Source of the DNA: Amycolatopsis sp. CA-128772
Lineage (GTDB): Bacteria > Actinomycetota > Actinomycetes > Mycobacteriales > Pseudonocardiaceae
DNA length: 64,000 bases
NCBI RefSeq assembly: GCF_002904295.1
Contig: NZ_PPHG01000066.1
Span: 110,473-174,472, forward strand
Direction: 5' to 3'
Part shown: piece after piece, positions 41,292 through 49,371 of the stretch
How the letters are laid out: every line of letters begins with the position of its first letter
Numbering within the stretch: position 1 is the first letter of the stretch
Translations under genes and position numbers: made by a program
Notes under the pieces: model-generated
Told to the model about the DNA's origin: nothing
Databases searched by the model: none
Seen by the model: only the letters and a program-made list of their open reading frames with translations

Positions 41292-42143
41292 TCACTCCCT
41301 CAGGCGTTCGTACTCGTCCGCGAACCGGACGAGCCACTCGCGCGATTCTCCCTCGGAGAGGGCCACTTGTTCCAGGCGTGTGAGGAGAAGGTAGAACGCT
41401 TCCACCGCGATGCGCTCGTCCACGAACAACCCGGCGGTGAAGGTCTCCTCGTAGACCACCGGTGAGTGTTCGGGGAATTCCATCACCGTGAAGGTCGTGC
41501 TCAGCACGCGGAACGTGGGGTCGGACTCCGGCACCACCCGGATGACGCAGTGCGGCAGGTTCGTGGTCAGCACGAGGTTCTGCAGCTGTTCGTGCATGAG
41601 CGCCGGATCGCCCACGACCGAGCGGAGAGCGCGCTCGTGCACGAAGAAGGTGGAGATCGGCGGATGGGGGCGCTGCAGGAGCTGCTGCCGGTCCACGCGG
41701 GCTCGCGTGAGCACGCCGAGCCGGTCGGTGGTGTAGCGCCCGGTGAGCTCGAAACAGGTGCGGACGTACTCCTCCGTCTGCAGCATCCCGGGGATGGCGG
41801 CCGGGCTGTAGTGCATGATCGATCGGGCCAGGTTTTCCTGGATGATCAGCGATTTCATCGGGTCGACGAGCTTGGCGAAGTAGGGCCGCACCCAGTACAG
41901 GTCACCGGGCGGCGTGGCCAGCTCGAGGAGCCGCGCGCGTTCGGCGGCCCTGGTCCCGCAGTGGGCGAGGTAGATCGCGGCGTCGATCGGGGAGATCCGG
42001 CGGCCGTTCTCCCAGGCCGACACCTTCGACGCCGACCAGTCCGCGCGGCGGGCCAGCTCGCGCAGGGTCATCCGCTTCAGCTCGCGCTGGCTCTTGAGTT
42101 CGTAGGCCATTTCCCGGGTGCGTACCGTGCTCTTTTCGGTCAT
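41292..42143 (-). CDS. XRE-family regulator with DUF5753 domain (WhiJ-like)
   Basis: 283 residues from ATG 42143. Helix-turn-helix at 15-70 ('LKSQRELKRMTLRELARRADWSASKVSAWENGRRISPIDAAIYL'), followed by DUF5753 ('LARSIMHYSPAAIPGMLQTEEYVRTCFEL', 'DRQQLLQRPHPPISTFFVHERAL', 'VVYEETFTAGLFVDE'). The family includes WhiJ of Streptomyces coelicolor and controls development or antibiotic genes. It is paired with the DUF397 gene and divergent from the DUF4037 gene; palindromes at 42246-42287 may be its operator (inference). Confidence 0.9.
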   Translation of the reverse strand: MTEKSTVRTREMAYELKSQRELKRMTLRELARRADWSASKVSAWENGRRISPIDAAIYLAHCGTRAAERARLLELATPPGDLYWVRPYFAKLVDPMKSLIIQENLARSIMHYSPAAIPGMLQTEEYVRTCFELTGRYTTDRLGVLTRARVDRQQLLQRPHPPISTFFVHERALRSVVGDPALMHEQLQNLVLTTNLPHCVIRVVPESDPTFRVLSTTFTVMEFPEHSPVVYEETFTAGLFVDERIAVEAFYLLLTRLEQVALSEGESREWLVRFADEYERLRE

Positions 42144-42245
42144 GGCAGGGACGGTAGAGGGGACCTCCGACAAAACGGCGTGCGCCGCGCGCGGATTCAC
42201 CGCAAGGAGGTCGGTGTTTCGCCTGTGTGACAACGAAAAGCGGTC

Positions 42246-42287
42246 GCGAAGCGCTGCGAAGCAGCTTCGCAAATAGAAGCGCGCTTC
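42246..42287. promoter_or_regulatory. Cluster of GCGAAGC palindromes between divergent genes
   Basis: GCGAAGC at 42246-42252, a near-perfect palindrome TGCGAAGC-A-GCTTCGCA (42255-42271) and GAAGCGCGCTTC (42276-42287) lie between the XRE regulator and DUF4037 starts. The recurring GCGAAGC/GCTTCGC half-site suggests multiple binding positions for one regulator. Confidence 0.5.
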
Positions 42288-42313
42288 GCGCCTTCGCGCG
42301 ACACAATGTGCCC

Positions 42314-43360
42314 ATGGAATTCACTCCCGGAATCGAACTGTCCCGGCGGTTCCACGCCGAAGCGGTCCGCCCGATCCTGCGCCGCGAGCTCCCGCGGCTC
42401 CGCTACACCGCCGCGCTCATCGGCTACGGCTCCGAGGTGCTGGGCTTCGACTCGCCCCGCTCCACCGACCACAACTGGGGACCGCGGCTGCTGCTGTTCG
42501 CCGACGACGGCGGCGGCGCGGCGATCCCCGCCCTCCTCGCCGACCACCTGCCCCGCACGTTCCTCGGCTACCCGACGCACTTCGTCACCGACGACACGGG
42601 CACCCGGCACCTCGCGCCGGCGACCGGCCGGATCGACCACGGCGTCGTCGTGGCCGGGCTCGACGACTGGGTCCGCGGAACGCTCGGGTTCGGCGCGCGG
42701 CGCCCGGCCCGGGCCGACTGGCTGGCCACGCCCACCCAGATCTTCGCCGAGTTCACCGGCGGCGCCGTCTTCCACGACGACCTCGGGCTCGAAAGCCTGC
42801 GGGAGAACCTCGCCTGGTACCCCGAAGACGTCTGGCGGTACGTCCTGGCGTGCCAGTGGCAGCGGATCGGCCAGGAGGAAGCCTTCGTCGGCCGGTGCGG
42901 CGAGGCCGGCGACGAACTGGGGTCGGCGGTCGTCGCCGCGCGGCTCGTCCGGGACCTGATGCGGCTGTGCCTGCTCATGGCGCGCCGGTACCCGCCGTAC
43001 AGCAAGTGGCTCGGCAGCGCCTTCGCGCGGCTGCCCGCGGCCGCGCGGCTGAGCCCGCACCTCACCGCCGCGCTGGCCGCGACGACGTGGCACGAGCGTG
43101 AGCGGCACCTGGTCCCCGCGTACGAGTACCTCGCCGGGCTGCACAACGACCTCGGCCTCACCGATCCCGTCGACCCGCGGACCAGCGGCTACCACGACCG
43201 GCCGTTCCAGGTGATCCACGCCGGCCGCTTCGTGACGGCCCTGCTCGCGGGCGCGCAGCCGCCCGCCCTGACCGGGGCGATCGACCAGTTCGTGGACAAC
43301 ACGGACGCGCTCGGCGACCGCACGTTCACGCGCGGGGTGGTTGACTGCCCGCATGGCTGA
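42314..43360 (+). CDS. DUF4037 domain-containing protein (nucleotidyltransferase-like)
   Basis: 348 residues from ATG 42314. The N-terminal 'AALIGYGSEVLGFDSPRSTDHNWGPRLLLFADD' resembles the GS-x(n)-D-x-D pattern of minimal nucleotidyltransferases, here with 'D-H-N-W-G'. 'WYPEDVWRYVLACQWQRIGQEEAFVGRCGEAGDELGSAVVAARLVRDLMRLCLLMARRYPPYSKW' is the typical DUF4037 C-terminal region. Biochemical function is unknown. It overlaps the YoaK-type gene by 8 nt, which starts a three-gene coupled set. Confidence 0.85.
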   Translation: MEFTPGIELSRRFHAEAVRPILRRELPRLRYTAALIGYGSEVLGFDSPRSTDHNWGPRLLLFADDGGGAAIPALLADHLPRTFLGYPTHFVTDDTGTRHLAPATGRIDHGVVVAGLDDWVRGTLGFGARRPARADWLATPTQIFAEFTGGAVFHDDLGLESLRENLAWYPEDVWRYVLACQWQRIGQEEAFVGRCGEAGDELGSAVVAARLVRDLMRLCLLMARRYPPYSKWLGSAFARLPAAARLSPHLTAALAATTWHERERHLVPAYEYLAGLHNDLGLTDPVDPRTSGYHDRPFQVIHAGRFVTALLAGAQPPALTGAIDQFVDNTDALGDRTFTRGVVDCPHG

Positions 43361-44021
43361 ACCGAAACCGCGGGACCTGGCCGCCCTGCTGCTGACGCTG
43401 ACCGTCGTCACCGGGGTGGTCGACGCCGTCAGCTTCCTCGGGCTCGGCCGGGTGTTCGTGGCCAACATGACCGGCAACGTCGTGTTCCTCGGGTTCGCGG
43501 CGGCGGGGGAGACGACGCTGTCGGTGCTGGCCTCGCTGACCGCGGTCCTCGCGTTCCTGGCCGGCGCGCTCGCCGGTGGCCGGCTGGCCCGTCGCGGGGA
43601 CGACCACGACACGCTGCGGCGGGCGACCGCGGTGCAGGCCGCGCTGATCGCGGTGGCCGTGGTGCTGTCGGCGACGCTCGGCGCGGGTACGAGGCTGGGC
43701 GCCGAGCTGCTGATCGTCGCCCTCGGGCTGGCAATGGGGCTGCAGAACGCGGCCGTCCGCCGGATCGGGGCGCCGGACCTGACGACGACGGTGCTGACGA
43801 TGACGCTGACCGGCTTCGCGGCGGATTCGAAGGCGGCGGGTGGACCGGGCTCGCACCCGCTGCGGAAGGTCGCCGCGGTGGGGGCGATGCTCGCCGGCGC
43901 CTTCGCCGGCGGACTGCTTCAGCTGCACGTGGCGATGTGGGTCGCGCTCGGCCTGGCGTTGGTGCTGGTCGTGGGGGTGCTGGCGGTGCTGCAGCCGGCG
44001 CGGCGGAGGGCCGTGCGGTGA
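43353..44021 (+). CDS. YoaK family (DUF1275) membrane protein
   Basis: 222 residues from ATG 43353, inside the end of the DUF4037 gene. Six hydrophobic helices. Family signature 'VVTGVVDAVSFLGLGRVFVANMTGNVVFLGFA' at the N-terminus and 'GLAMGLQNAAVRRIGAPDLTTTVLTMTLTG' in the middle. DUF1275 proteins are integral membrane proteins without an assigned substrate. The stop overlaps the GNAT start (GTGA). Confidence 0.9.
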   Translation: MAEPKPRDLAALLLTLTVVTGVVDAVSFLGLGRVFVANMTGNVVFLGFAAAGETTLSVLASLTAVLAFLAGALAGGRLARRGDDHDTLRRATAVQAALIAVAVVLSATLGAGTRLGAELLIVALGLAMGLQNAAVRRIGAPDLTTTVLTMTLTGFAADSKAAGGPGSHPLRKVAAVGAMLAGAFAGGLLQLHVAMWVALGLALVLVVGVLAVLQPARRRAVR

Positions 44022-44536
44022 CGGACTGGGTGTGGCTGGAACTGGACGTAGACGCCTTTGACGACCGTGAGTTCGAGCCGTACCTGCGCCGCTCCGGCGT
44101 CGAGTTCGTTTCGCTGGCCGAGCTGGGCGACACCGCGGAGCACCGGCGGTCGCTGTACGAGCTGAACCGGGCTTGCGCCGCGGACATTCCCGGCCGCGGG
44201 CCGTTCTACTCCTACGCCGACTACGTCGCCCAGCGGATCGAGGTGCCGTCCTTCACCCCGGACGGCGTGTTCTTCGCACTGCGCGGTGGCGACTGGATCG
44301 GTATGTCCGCGACGTCGCTGCGCGCCGGGTACGCCTTCAGCGAGATGACCGGAGTGCTTGCGGCTCATCGCGGGCAGGGGCTTTCGCTGGCGCTCAAGCT
44401 CTTGGCTGTTCGCTTCGCCCGGGACGCCGGTCATCGCCGGTTGATCGCCTGCCACCACGCGGCGAACACCCCGGCGATCATGATGAACCGCCGGCTCGGG
44501 TTCGTGGACCGCGACCGTCCGCCGGATCAGTGGTGA
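44018..44536 (+). CDS. GNAT family N-acetyltransferase
   Basis: 172 residues from GTG 44018. Acetyl-CoA site 'VLAAHRGQGLSLALKLLAVRFARDAGH' (R-G-Q-G) and 'AANTPAIMMNRRLGFVDRDR' near the end are typical. Opens 'LAELGDTAEHRRSLYELNRACAADIPGRG', like other actinobacterial GNATs of unknown substrate. It is the third gene of the coupled set with DUF4037 and YoaK. Confidence 0.88.
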   Translation: MTDWVWLELDVDAFDDREFEPYLRRSGVEFVSLAELGDTAEHRRSLYELNRACAADIPGRGPFYSYADYVAQRIEVPSFTPDGVFFALRGGDWIGMSATSLRAGYAFSEMTGVLAAHRGQGLSLALKLLAVRFARDAGHRRLIACHHAANTPAIMMNRRLGFVDRDRPPDQW

Positions 44537-44577
44537 TATCCGGATGGTTGGGCCGTAAGGGCCGAGCCGTTTCACCA

Positions 44578-45315
44578 TCAACCGAGCGCACGTCCGCCGT
44601 CCACCAGCAGGCGCTGGCCCGTCACGAAGCCCGCCTCCTCCGACGCGAAGAAGCTCACCGCCGCCGCCACGTCCTCCGGGGCTCCCAGGTGACCGGCCGG
44701 GACCGAGGCGCGGTACTCCTCCAGCGTCTTCGCCGGGATCTCCGCGTGGCGCTCCACCGGGATGAAGCCCGGCGCCACCGTGTTGACCGTGATGCCGTCC
44801 GGGGCCAGCTCGCGGGCCCATGCGCGGGCCAGGCCGATCTGGGCGCTCTTGGCCGTCGCGTACGCCGAGCGGCCCGGGGGCGGGCGGTCCGCCACCTCCG
44901 AGTCGACGTGCACGATGCGGCCGTGGCCGCGGGCGCGCATGCCCGGGAGGACCGCGTGTCCGAGCAGGACCGGGGACCGCACGAAGAAGTCGAGCTGGGC
45001 CAGGTGATCCGGCCAGTCCACGCCGGCCAGCGGGGCTTCCGGCTGCGGACCGGTCGCGTTCAGGACCAGCACCGCGATCGGGCCGAGCAACGCCGTGACC
45101 GCGTCGACCAGGTCGCCGACCTGGCGCCGGTCCGTCACGTCCGCCGCGAACGCCGCCGCACGGGCGCCCTCGGCGAGGATGGCTTCGGCCGCCGTCTTCA
45201 GGTCGGCGTCGTCGTGGCGGCCGTTGACCGCCACCGCGAACCCGTCGCGGGCCAGCCGGCGCGCGATCACCCGGCCCAGGCCGCGGGAACTGCCGGTCAC
45301 CAGTGCGACACCCAT
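44578..45315 (-). CDS. SDR family oxidoreductase
   Basis: 245 residues. Classical short-chain dehydrogenase: cofactor loop 'VTGSSRGLGRVIARRLA' (TGxxxGxG), 'AADVTDR', 'VLNATGPQP' in place of the usual NAG, catalytic Ser in 'IVHVDSEVADRPPPG' followed by 'SAYATAKSAQIGLARAWARELAPDGITVNTVAPGF' (YxxxK). 'NGRHD' after the second strand suggests NADPH. The substrate is unknown. ATG 45315 is fixed by TAGCGT 7 nt upstream. Confidence 0.9.
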   Translation of the reverse strand: MGVALVTGSSRGLGRVIARRLARDGFAVAVNGRHDDADLKTAAEAILAEGARAAAFAADVTDRRQVGDLVDAVTALLGPIAVLVLNATGPQPEAPLAGVDWPDHLAQLDFFVRSPVLLGHAVLPGMRARGHGRIVHVDSEVADRPPPGRSAYATAKSAQIGLARAWARELAPDGITVNTVAPGFIPVERHAEIPAKTLEEYRASVPAGHLGAPEDVAAAVSFFASEEAGFVTGQRLLVDGGRALG

Positions 45316-45322
45316 GCGCCCG

Positions 45323-45351
45323 ACGCTAGGGGACACCCCGGGACACGACAA
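45323..45351 (-). promoter_or_regulatory. Promoter of the SDR gene (leaderless)
   Basis: On the minus strand TTGTCG (45351-45346), 17 nt, TAGCGT (45328-45323), then 7 nt to ATG 45315. The spacer contains two GGGACA repeats. Confidence 0.6.
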
Positions 45352-45378
45352 GGCCCCCGGGACATGTCCCGGGGGCCT
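45330..45378. promoter_or_regulatory. GGGACA repeats and perfect 28-bp palindrome at the SDR promoter
   Basis: AGGCCCCCGGGACA (45351-45364) and TGTCCCGGGGGCCT (45365-45378) form a perfect palindrome touching the -35 box. GGGACA recurs in direct orientation at 45330-45335 and 45340-45345 between -35 and -10. The arrangement suggests cooperative binding by a regulator with a GGGACA half-site. Confidence 0.5.
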
Positions 45379-45489
45379 CGGACGGGTGACTCAGACCGAC
45401 GTTGCCGGCGCATGCCGACTCCGCTCCATCGGATGAACCCGGCCGGCTCCTCCGCGAGGCATGATGATGCTTGCGTCTTGATCAACACG

Positions 45490-46353
45490 GTGGATCGGAG
45501 AGGACCGAGGCGAGACTCTGTACTCGCCATCGCCTTGCTGGCGAGCGGAACGATGTCAGTTGTGCCGGCGGAAGCGTCGGCGACCAAAGCCGCTCAGGCT
45601 GCGGTGGCGGTACCGGCTTCGATCCCGCCGGACTGCAAGGTGTGGTCGGACCTCCGATGGGGCGTCGGCTATTGGCAGTGCGCGGCGAGAGCGCACCGGG
45701 TCGCCGTCTACTGCGATTTCGCGAAGTTCCCGATCATGGGGCCGTGGATGAACAAGAACGAGATTTCCCAGGTTCCGTGCTCCATCGCCGGAGAGCCCGA
45801 CCCGGGTCAGCGTCGGCTTCCCGGACTGAACGGGCCTCCACGGCCGGGAACGAAAAAGCGGGTGAGGGCGACGCTGCCGCACTCACCCGCCTCCGAACCG
45901 CGGAAATCAGACTCCGCGGCCGCTGGCCATGTCCGTTTCCGCCACGATCGAGGCCGGGGCCTCATCAAGGGGCTTGGCTCCGCGAGGCGCCTTCTTCCGC
46001 CGCGACAGCTTGCGCTCCAGATACGACGCGAGGCGGGTCAGCAGCAGGTTGAGGACGATGAAGATGATCGCGATGACGATCAACGTCGGGATCGTGTTGT
46101 TGAAGTTGCCGGTGATCGGGCCGGAGCCGCGGATCAGCTCGTCGTAACCGATGGTCAGCTGGCCGGCCAGCGCGGTGTCCTTCAGGATGACCACCAGCTG
46201 GCTCACCAGCGCCGGCAGCATCAGCGTGACGGCCTGCGGCAGCAGGACGTTCGTCATGACCTGTGTCTTGCGGAGGCCCAGCGCCGAGGCGGCCTCGGTC
46301 TGGCCCTTGGGCAGGGCCAGGATGCCCGCCCGGAATACCTCGGCCAGCACTGA
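45490..46353 (+). CDS. Putative secreted protein, 3' end uncertain
   Basis: From GTG 45490 (TTG 45478 is an alternative) the product starts MDRRGPRRDSVLAIALLASG, with a likely signal peptide ending at 'PAEASA'. The mature part has 'PPDCKVWSDLRWGVGYWQCAARAHRVAVYCDFAKFPIMGPWM' and a fourth cysteine at 'QVPCSIAG' (about residue 100), which looks like a small secreted disulfide-bonded protein. The frame then runs on without a stop through the gluD terminator and antisense into gluD until 46353. The real protein probably ended near 45800, so a frameshift or lost stop is suspected. Confidence 0.35.
   Translation: MDRRGPRRDSVLAIALLASGTMSVVPAEASATKAAQAAVAVPASIPPDCKVWSDLRWGVGYWQCAARAHRVAVYCDFAKFPIMGPWMNKNEISQVPCSIAGEPDPGQRRLPGLNGPPRPGTKKRVRATLPHSPASEPRKSDSAAAGHVRFRHDRGRGLIKGLGSARRLLPPRQLALQIRREAGQQQVEDDEDDRDDDQRRDRVVEVAGDRAGAADQLVVTDGQLAGQRGVLQDDHQLAHQRRQHQRDGLRQQDVRHDLCLAEAQRRGGLGLALGQGQDARPEYLGQH
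45853..45890 (-). terminator. Rho-independent terminator of the glu operon
   Basis: On the minus strand GCGGGTGAG (45890-45882) pairs with CTCACCCGC (45866-45858), 9 bp, and is followed by TTTTT (45857-45853). It begins 17 nt after the gluD stop. Confidence 0.85.
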
Positions 46354-46812
46354 GCCGTTGTAGAGGACCAGGCCGGTGACCGCGGCGAACAGCGGACGGG
46401 TGTCCGCCTCGAGCCCGGTGTAGTACGCGTAGAACGACGCCGCGAACACCATCAGCAGCAGGACCGGGATGGCCCGGAAGAATTCCACGACGGCGCCGGC
46501 GGGGATGCGCACCCACTTGTGTTCGGACAGCCGTCCGATGCCCAGCAGGGCCCCGATCGGCAACGCGATCACGATGGCCAGTGCCGCTGCCTTGAGCGTG
46601 TTGAGCAGGCCCGGGAGCAGGAACTGGGTCCAGGTCGAGCCGTCGATGAACGGCTTCCACAGCGCACCCGCCCACTGGCCCTTCTCGTCGAAGCCCCGGT
46701 AGACGAAGTACGCCACCAGGAGCAGCGCCAGCACGAACACCACCGTGTAGATCCAGTTGCGGGCCCGGGCCTTCGGGCCGGGGGCGTCGTAGAGGACGGA
46801 CTGGGTGCTCAT
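45907..46812 (-). CDS. gluD: Glutamate ABC transporter permease
   Basis: 301 residues with an N-terminal transmembrane helix (about 19-40), four or five further helices and the amino-acid permease EAA loop 'EVFRAGILALPKGQTEAASALGLRKTQVMTNVLLPQAV'. The C-terminal tail is basic. It forms the channel with GluC, for high-affinity glutamate import. ATG 46812 overlaps the gluC stop (ATGA). Last gene of the minus-strand gluABCD unit. Confidence 0.92.
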   Translation of the reverse strand: MSTQSVLYDAPGPKARARNWIYTVVFVLALLLVAYFVYRGFDEKGQWAGALWKPFIDGSTWTQFLLPGLLNTLKAAALAIVIALPIGALLGIGRLSEHKWVRIPAGAVVEFFRAIPVLLLMVFAASFYAYYTGLEADTRPLFAAVTGLVLYNGSVLAEVFRAGILALPKGQTEAASALGLRKTQVMTNVLLPQAVTLMLPALVSQLVVILKDTALAGQLTIGYDELIRGSGPITGNFNNTIPTLIVIAIIFIVLNLLLTRLASYLERKLSRRKKAPRGAKPLDEAPASIVAETDMASGRGV

Positions 46813-47495
46813 CGCTTGACCTCGACCTTCTTGGCCACCCAGCCCAGGACCAGGCCGAGCGGCAGCACCAGCGCCACGAACACCGCGGCGAACACGAGGA
46901 AGACCAGGAACAGCGAGTCGGACTCGTTCTCGATCATGGCCGACATCAGCGCCGCCGCCTCGGCCACGCTGATCACCGCGGCGACCGTCGTGTTCTTCAG
47001 CAGGGCGATCAGGACGTTCGCCAGCGGAGCGATCACGGAGCGAAACGCCTGGGGCAGCACGATCAGGGTCAGCACTTGGAGGAAGCCGAGGCCCAGCGCG
47101 CGCGCCGCCTCCGCCTGGCCCACCGGCACGGTGTTGATGCCCGACCGCAGCGCTTCGCACACGAAGGTCGCCGTGTAGGCCACGAACCCGAGGATCGCCA
47201 GCCGGAACGCGTTGTCGGCCAGCGAAGTCGGCGAATCGGCCGAAGCCAGGTTGATGCCCAGCGTCGAGGACAGCCCCAGCGACGTGAAGACGATGATCAC
47301 GGTCAGCGGGGTGTTCCGGAAGGTGTTCACGTAGACCGTGGCGAACCCGCGCATGATCGGGACCGGGCTGACGCGCATGGCGACGAGGATGGTCCCCCAG
47401 ATGAGCGATCCGATCGCCGAGAAGAACGTCAGCTGGATCGTCGTCCAGAACGCGTCGACGATGTGATAGTCAGGATTGCTGAGGAAATCGAACAC
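46809..47495 (-). CDS. gluC: Glutamate ABC transporter permease
   Basis: 228 residues. HisM/GluC-type permease: 'DAFWTTIQLTFFSAIGSLIWGTILVAMRVSPVPIMRGFATVYVNTFRNTPLTVIIVF' and EAA loop 'EALRSGINTVPVGQAEAARALGLGFLQVLTLIVLPQAFR'. Partner of GluD in the membrane. It lies 76 nt after gluB, with a hairpin in the gap that may lower permease expression relative to the binding protein. Confidence 0.93.
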   Translation of the reverse strand: MFDFLSNPDYHIVDAFWTTIQLTFFSAIGSLIWGTILVAMRVSPVPIMRGFATVYVNTFRNTPLTVIIVFTSLGLSSTLGINLASADSPTSLADNAFRLAILGFVAYTATFVCEALRSGINTVPVGQAEAARALGLGFLQVLTLIVLPQAFRSVIAPLANVLIALLKNTTVAAVISVAEAAALMSAMIENESDSLFLVFLVFAAVFVALVLPLGLVLGWVAKKVEVKR

Positions 47496-47523
47496 GGTAG
47501 TCCAACCTGGCCTCGGTATGGGA

Positions 47524-47551
47524 ACGGTGCGCCGCTTTCACGGCGCACCGT
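47524..47551 (-). promoter_or_regulatory. Intercistronic hairpin between gluB and gluC
   Basis: ACGGTGCGCCG (47524-47534) and CGGCGCACCGT (47541-47551) form a perfect 11-bp stem with a 6-nt loop and no T-run. Such hairpins after binding-protein genes commonly protect the upstream mRNA and attenuate the downstream genes. Confidence 0.6.
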
Positions 47552-47571
47552 CCGTCGTCAGGAACCGATTG

Positions 47572-48426
47572 TCACTGGGCGATCGCCGGCGCGGCCGGGA
47601 TCTTGTAGCCCGACGGGCCGACGTTGGTCTGCAGGGCCTTCTCCCACGAGCCGTCCTGCTCCATCGCCTGGATGGCCTTGTTGATCGCGGCCTTGCCGTC
47701 GGCGTCGTCCTTCTTCAGGCCGACGCCGTAGTTCTCGTCGGTGAAGCCCTTGCCGACCAGCTTCAGCTTGCCGGGCTGCTGCGCCGCGTAGCCGGCGAGG
47801 ATGACGTCGTCGGTGGTCATCGCGTCCACCGTGCCGTTCAGGAGCGCGGTCACGCAGTCGGTGTACTTGCCCACCTCCTGCAGCTGCACCTCCTTGGCGT
47901 ACTTCGTCTTCACGTTCTGCGCCGGGGTGGAGCCCTTGACCGAGCACAGCTTCTTGTTGCCGGTCAGCGACTCGGGGCCGGTGATGTCGGTGTTGTCCTG
48001 CCGGACCAGCAGGTCCTGGTGCGCGACGAAGTACGGGCCGCCGAAGGACACCTCGTTCTTGCGCTTGTCGGTGATCGAGTAGGTGGCGACGATGAAGTCG
48101 ACCTCACCCTTCTTGATCAGGTCCTCGCGCTGCGCCGACTGGGCTTCCTTCCAGGTGATCCCGGACTCGTCGACGCCGAGCTGCTTCGCGATGTACTTCG
48201 CGACGTCGACGTCGAAGCCGGCGTAGGTGCCGTCCGGCTTCTTCAGGCCGAGGCCCGGCTGGTCGAACTTGATGCCGATGGTCAGCTTCTTGTTGTCCTT
48301 GGCCCGCTGGACCAAATTCTTGTCACCGCTCGCGCCGTTGCTGCCGGACCCGCCGCCGCAGGCCGTCAGCGCCAGGCCGGCGGCCATCACGACCGCGCCG
48401 ACCTGCAGAACTCGGTTCAACCGCAT
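47572..48426 (-). CDS. gluB: Glutamate-binding lipoprotein of the ABC transporter
   Basis: 284 residues. Signal peptide with lipobox 'LALTAC' (lipidated Cys23), then 'KKLTIGIKFDQPGLGLKKPDGTYAGFDVDVAKYIAKQLG', the type 3 solute-binding fold for polar amino acids, with 'VATYSITDKRKNEVSFGGPYF' and 'TTDDVILAGYAAQ'. It delivers glutamate (possibly also glutamine/aspartate) to GluCD. Family comparison is to GluB of Corynebacterium glutamicum. Confidence 0.93.
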   Translation of the reverse strand: MRLNRVLQVGAVVMAAGLALTACGGGSGSNGASGDKNLVQRAKDNKKLTIGIKFDQPGLGLKKPDGTYAGFDVDVAKYIAKQLGVDESGITWKEAQSAQREDLIKKGEVDFIVATYSITDKRKNEVSFGGPYFVAHQDLLVRQDNTDITGPESLTGNKKLCSVKGSTPAQNVKTKYAKEVQLQEVGKYTDCVTALLNGTVDAMTTDDVILAGYAAQQPGKLKLVGKGFTDENYGVGLKKDDADGKAAINKAIQAMEQDGSWEKALQTNVGPSGYKIPAAPAIAQ

Positions 48427-48476
48427 TGTCTCTCAGGTTCCTTCCGTCTTGACCGGCAGCAGCCGGGCAAACGTTC

Positions 48477-49229
48477 TCAGTGGGTCAGGATCTTGCCGAG
48501 GAAGTCCTTCGCGCGCTCGCTCTTGGGCGCGGTGAAGAACGATTCCGGCGTCGTGTCCTCGACGATCTCGCCGTCGGCCATGAAGATCACCCGATCGGCT
48601 GCCCGGCGGGCGAAGCCCATCTCGTGGGTGACGACGAGCATCGTCATGCCGTCCTTGGCCAGGCCCGTCATCACGTCGAGGACCTCTTGGACCATCTCCG
48701 GGTCCAGCGCCGAGGTCGGCTCGTCGAACAGCATCACCTTGGGCCGCATGGCCAGGGCCCGCGCGATGGCGACGCGCTGCTGCTGGCCACCCGAAAGCTG
48801 CGCCGGGTACTTGTCGGCCTGGTTGGCGATGCCGACGCGCTCCAGCAGCTCCATCGCCGTCTTGCGCGCTTCGGCCTGGCCGACCTTGCGGACCTTCACC
48901 GGCGCGAGCATGACGTTCTCGACGATGGTCTTGTGCGCGAACAGGTTGAACGACTGGAACACCATGCCGACGTCGGCCCGCAGCGCGGCCAGCGCCTTGC
49001 CCTCGGCGGGCAGCGGGACGCCGTCGACGGCGATCTCGCCCGAGTTGATCGGCTCCAGCCGGTTGATCGCCCGGCACAGGGTCGACTTGCCCGAACCGGA
49101 CGGGCCCAGCACCACGACGACCTGGCCGCGAGGCACCTCGAGCGTGATCTCCCTGAGCACGTGCAGGTCGCCGAAGTACTTGTTCACGGCGGACGCCTTG
49201 ATCATCGGCGCCGCCACCTCCGCGGTCAT
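48477..49229 (-). CDS. gluA: Glutamate ABC transporter ATP-binding protein
   Basis: 250 residues. Walker A 'LGPSGSGKST', signature 'LSGGQQQRVAIARALAMRPKVMLFDEPTSALDPE' (ABC signature plus Walker B) and H-loop 'LVVTHEMGFA'. Polar-amino-acid type ATPase that energises GluCD. First gene of the unit; its promoter is proposed at 49285-49312. Confidence 0.95.
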   Translation of the reverse strand: MTAEVAAPMIKASAVNKYFGDLHVLREITLEVPRGQVVVVLGPSGSGKSTLCRAINRLEPINSGEIAVDGVPLPAEGKALAALRADVGMVFQSFNLFAHKTIVENVMLAPVKVRKVGQAEARKTAMELLERVGIANQADKYPAQLSGGQQQRVAIARALAMRPKVMLFDEPTSALDPEMVQEVLDVMTGLAKDGMTMLVVTHEMGFARRAADRVIFMADGEIVEDTTPESFFTAPKSERAKDFLGKILTH

Positions 49230-49284
49230 CTGGCCTCCCGGGTCGTTCGTGCAAATCGGGCATGGGTCACCACGCGATGGCGAG

Positions 49285-49312
49285 AACCTACCGTTGCTTC
49301 ACCGGCTGACAA
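49285..49312 (-). promoter_or_regulatory. Promoter of gluABCD
   Basis: On the minus strand TTGTCA (49312-49307), 16 nt, TAGGTT (49290-49285). The start point would be about 49278, leaving a ~48-nt leader to gluA. Immediately upstream is an AT-rich stretch (49320-49362), unusual for this genome. Confidence 0.6.
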
Positions 49313-49371
49313 GGCCGCTTGAGCAATACTTAGGGTTTCAACTGAGTATCGATGTCCCTTTTGGGGGGTGT

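Noticed and set aside
48477..49322. Plus-strand frame covering gluA
   Set aside because: Exact antisense of the ABC ATPase whose Walker and signature motifs are all on the minus strand.
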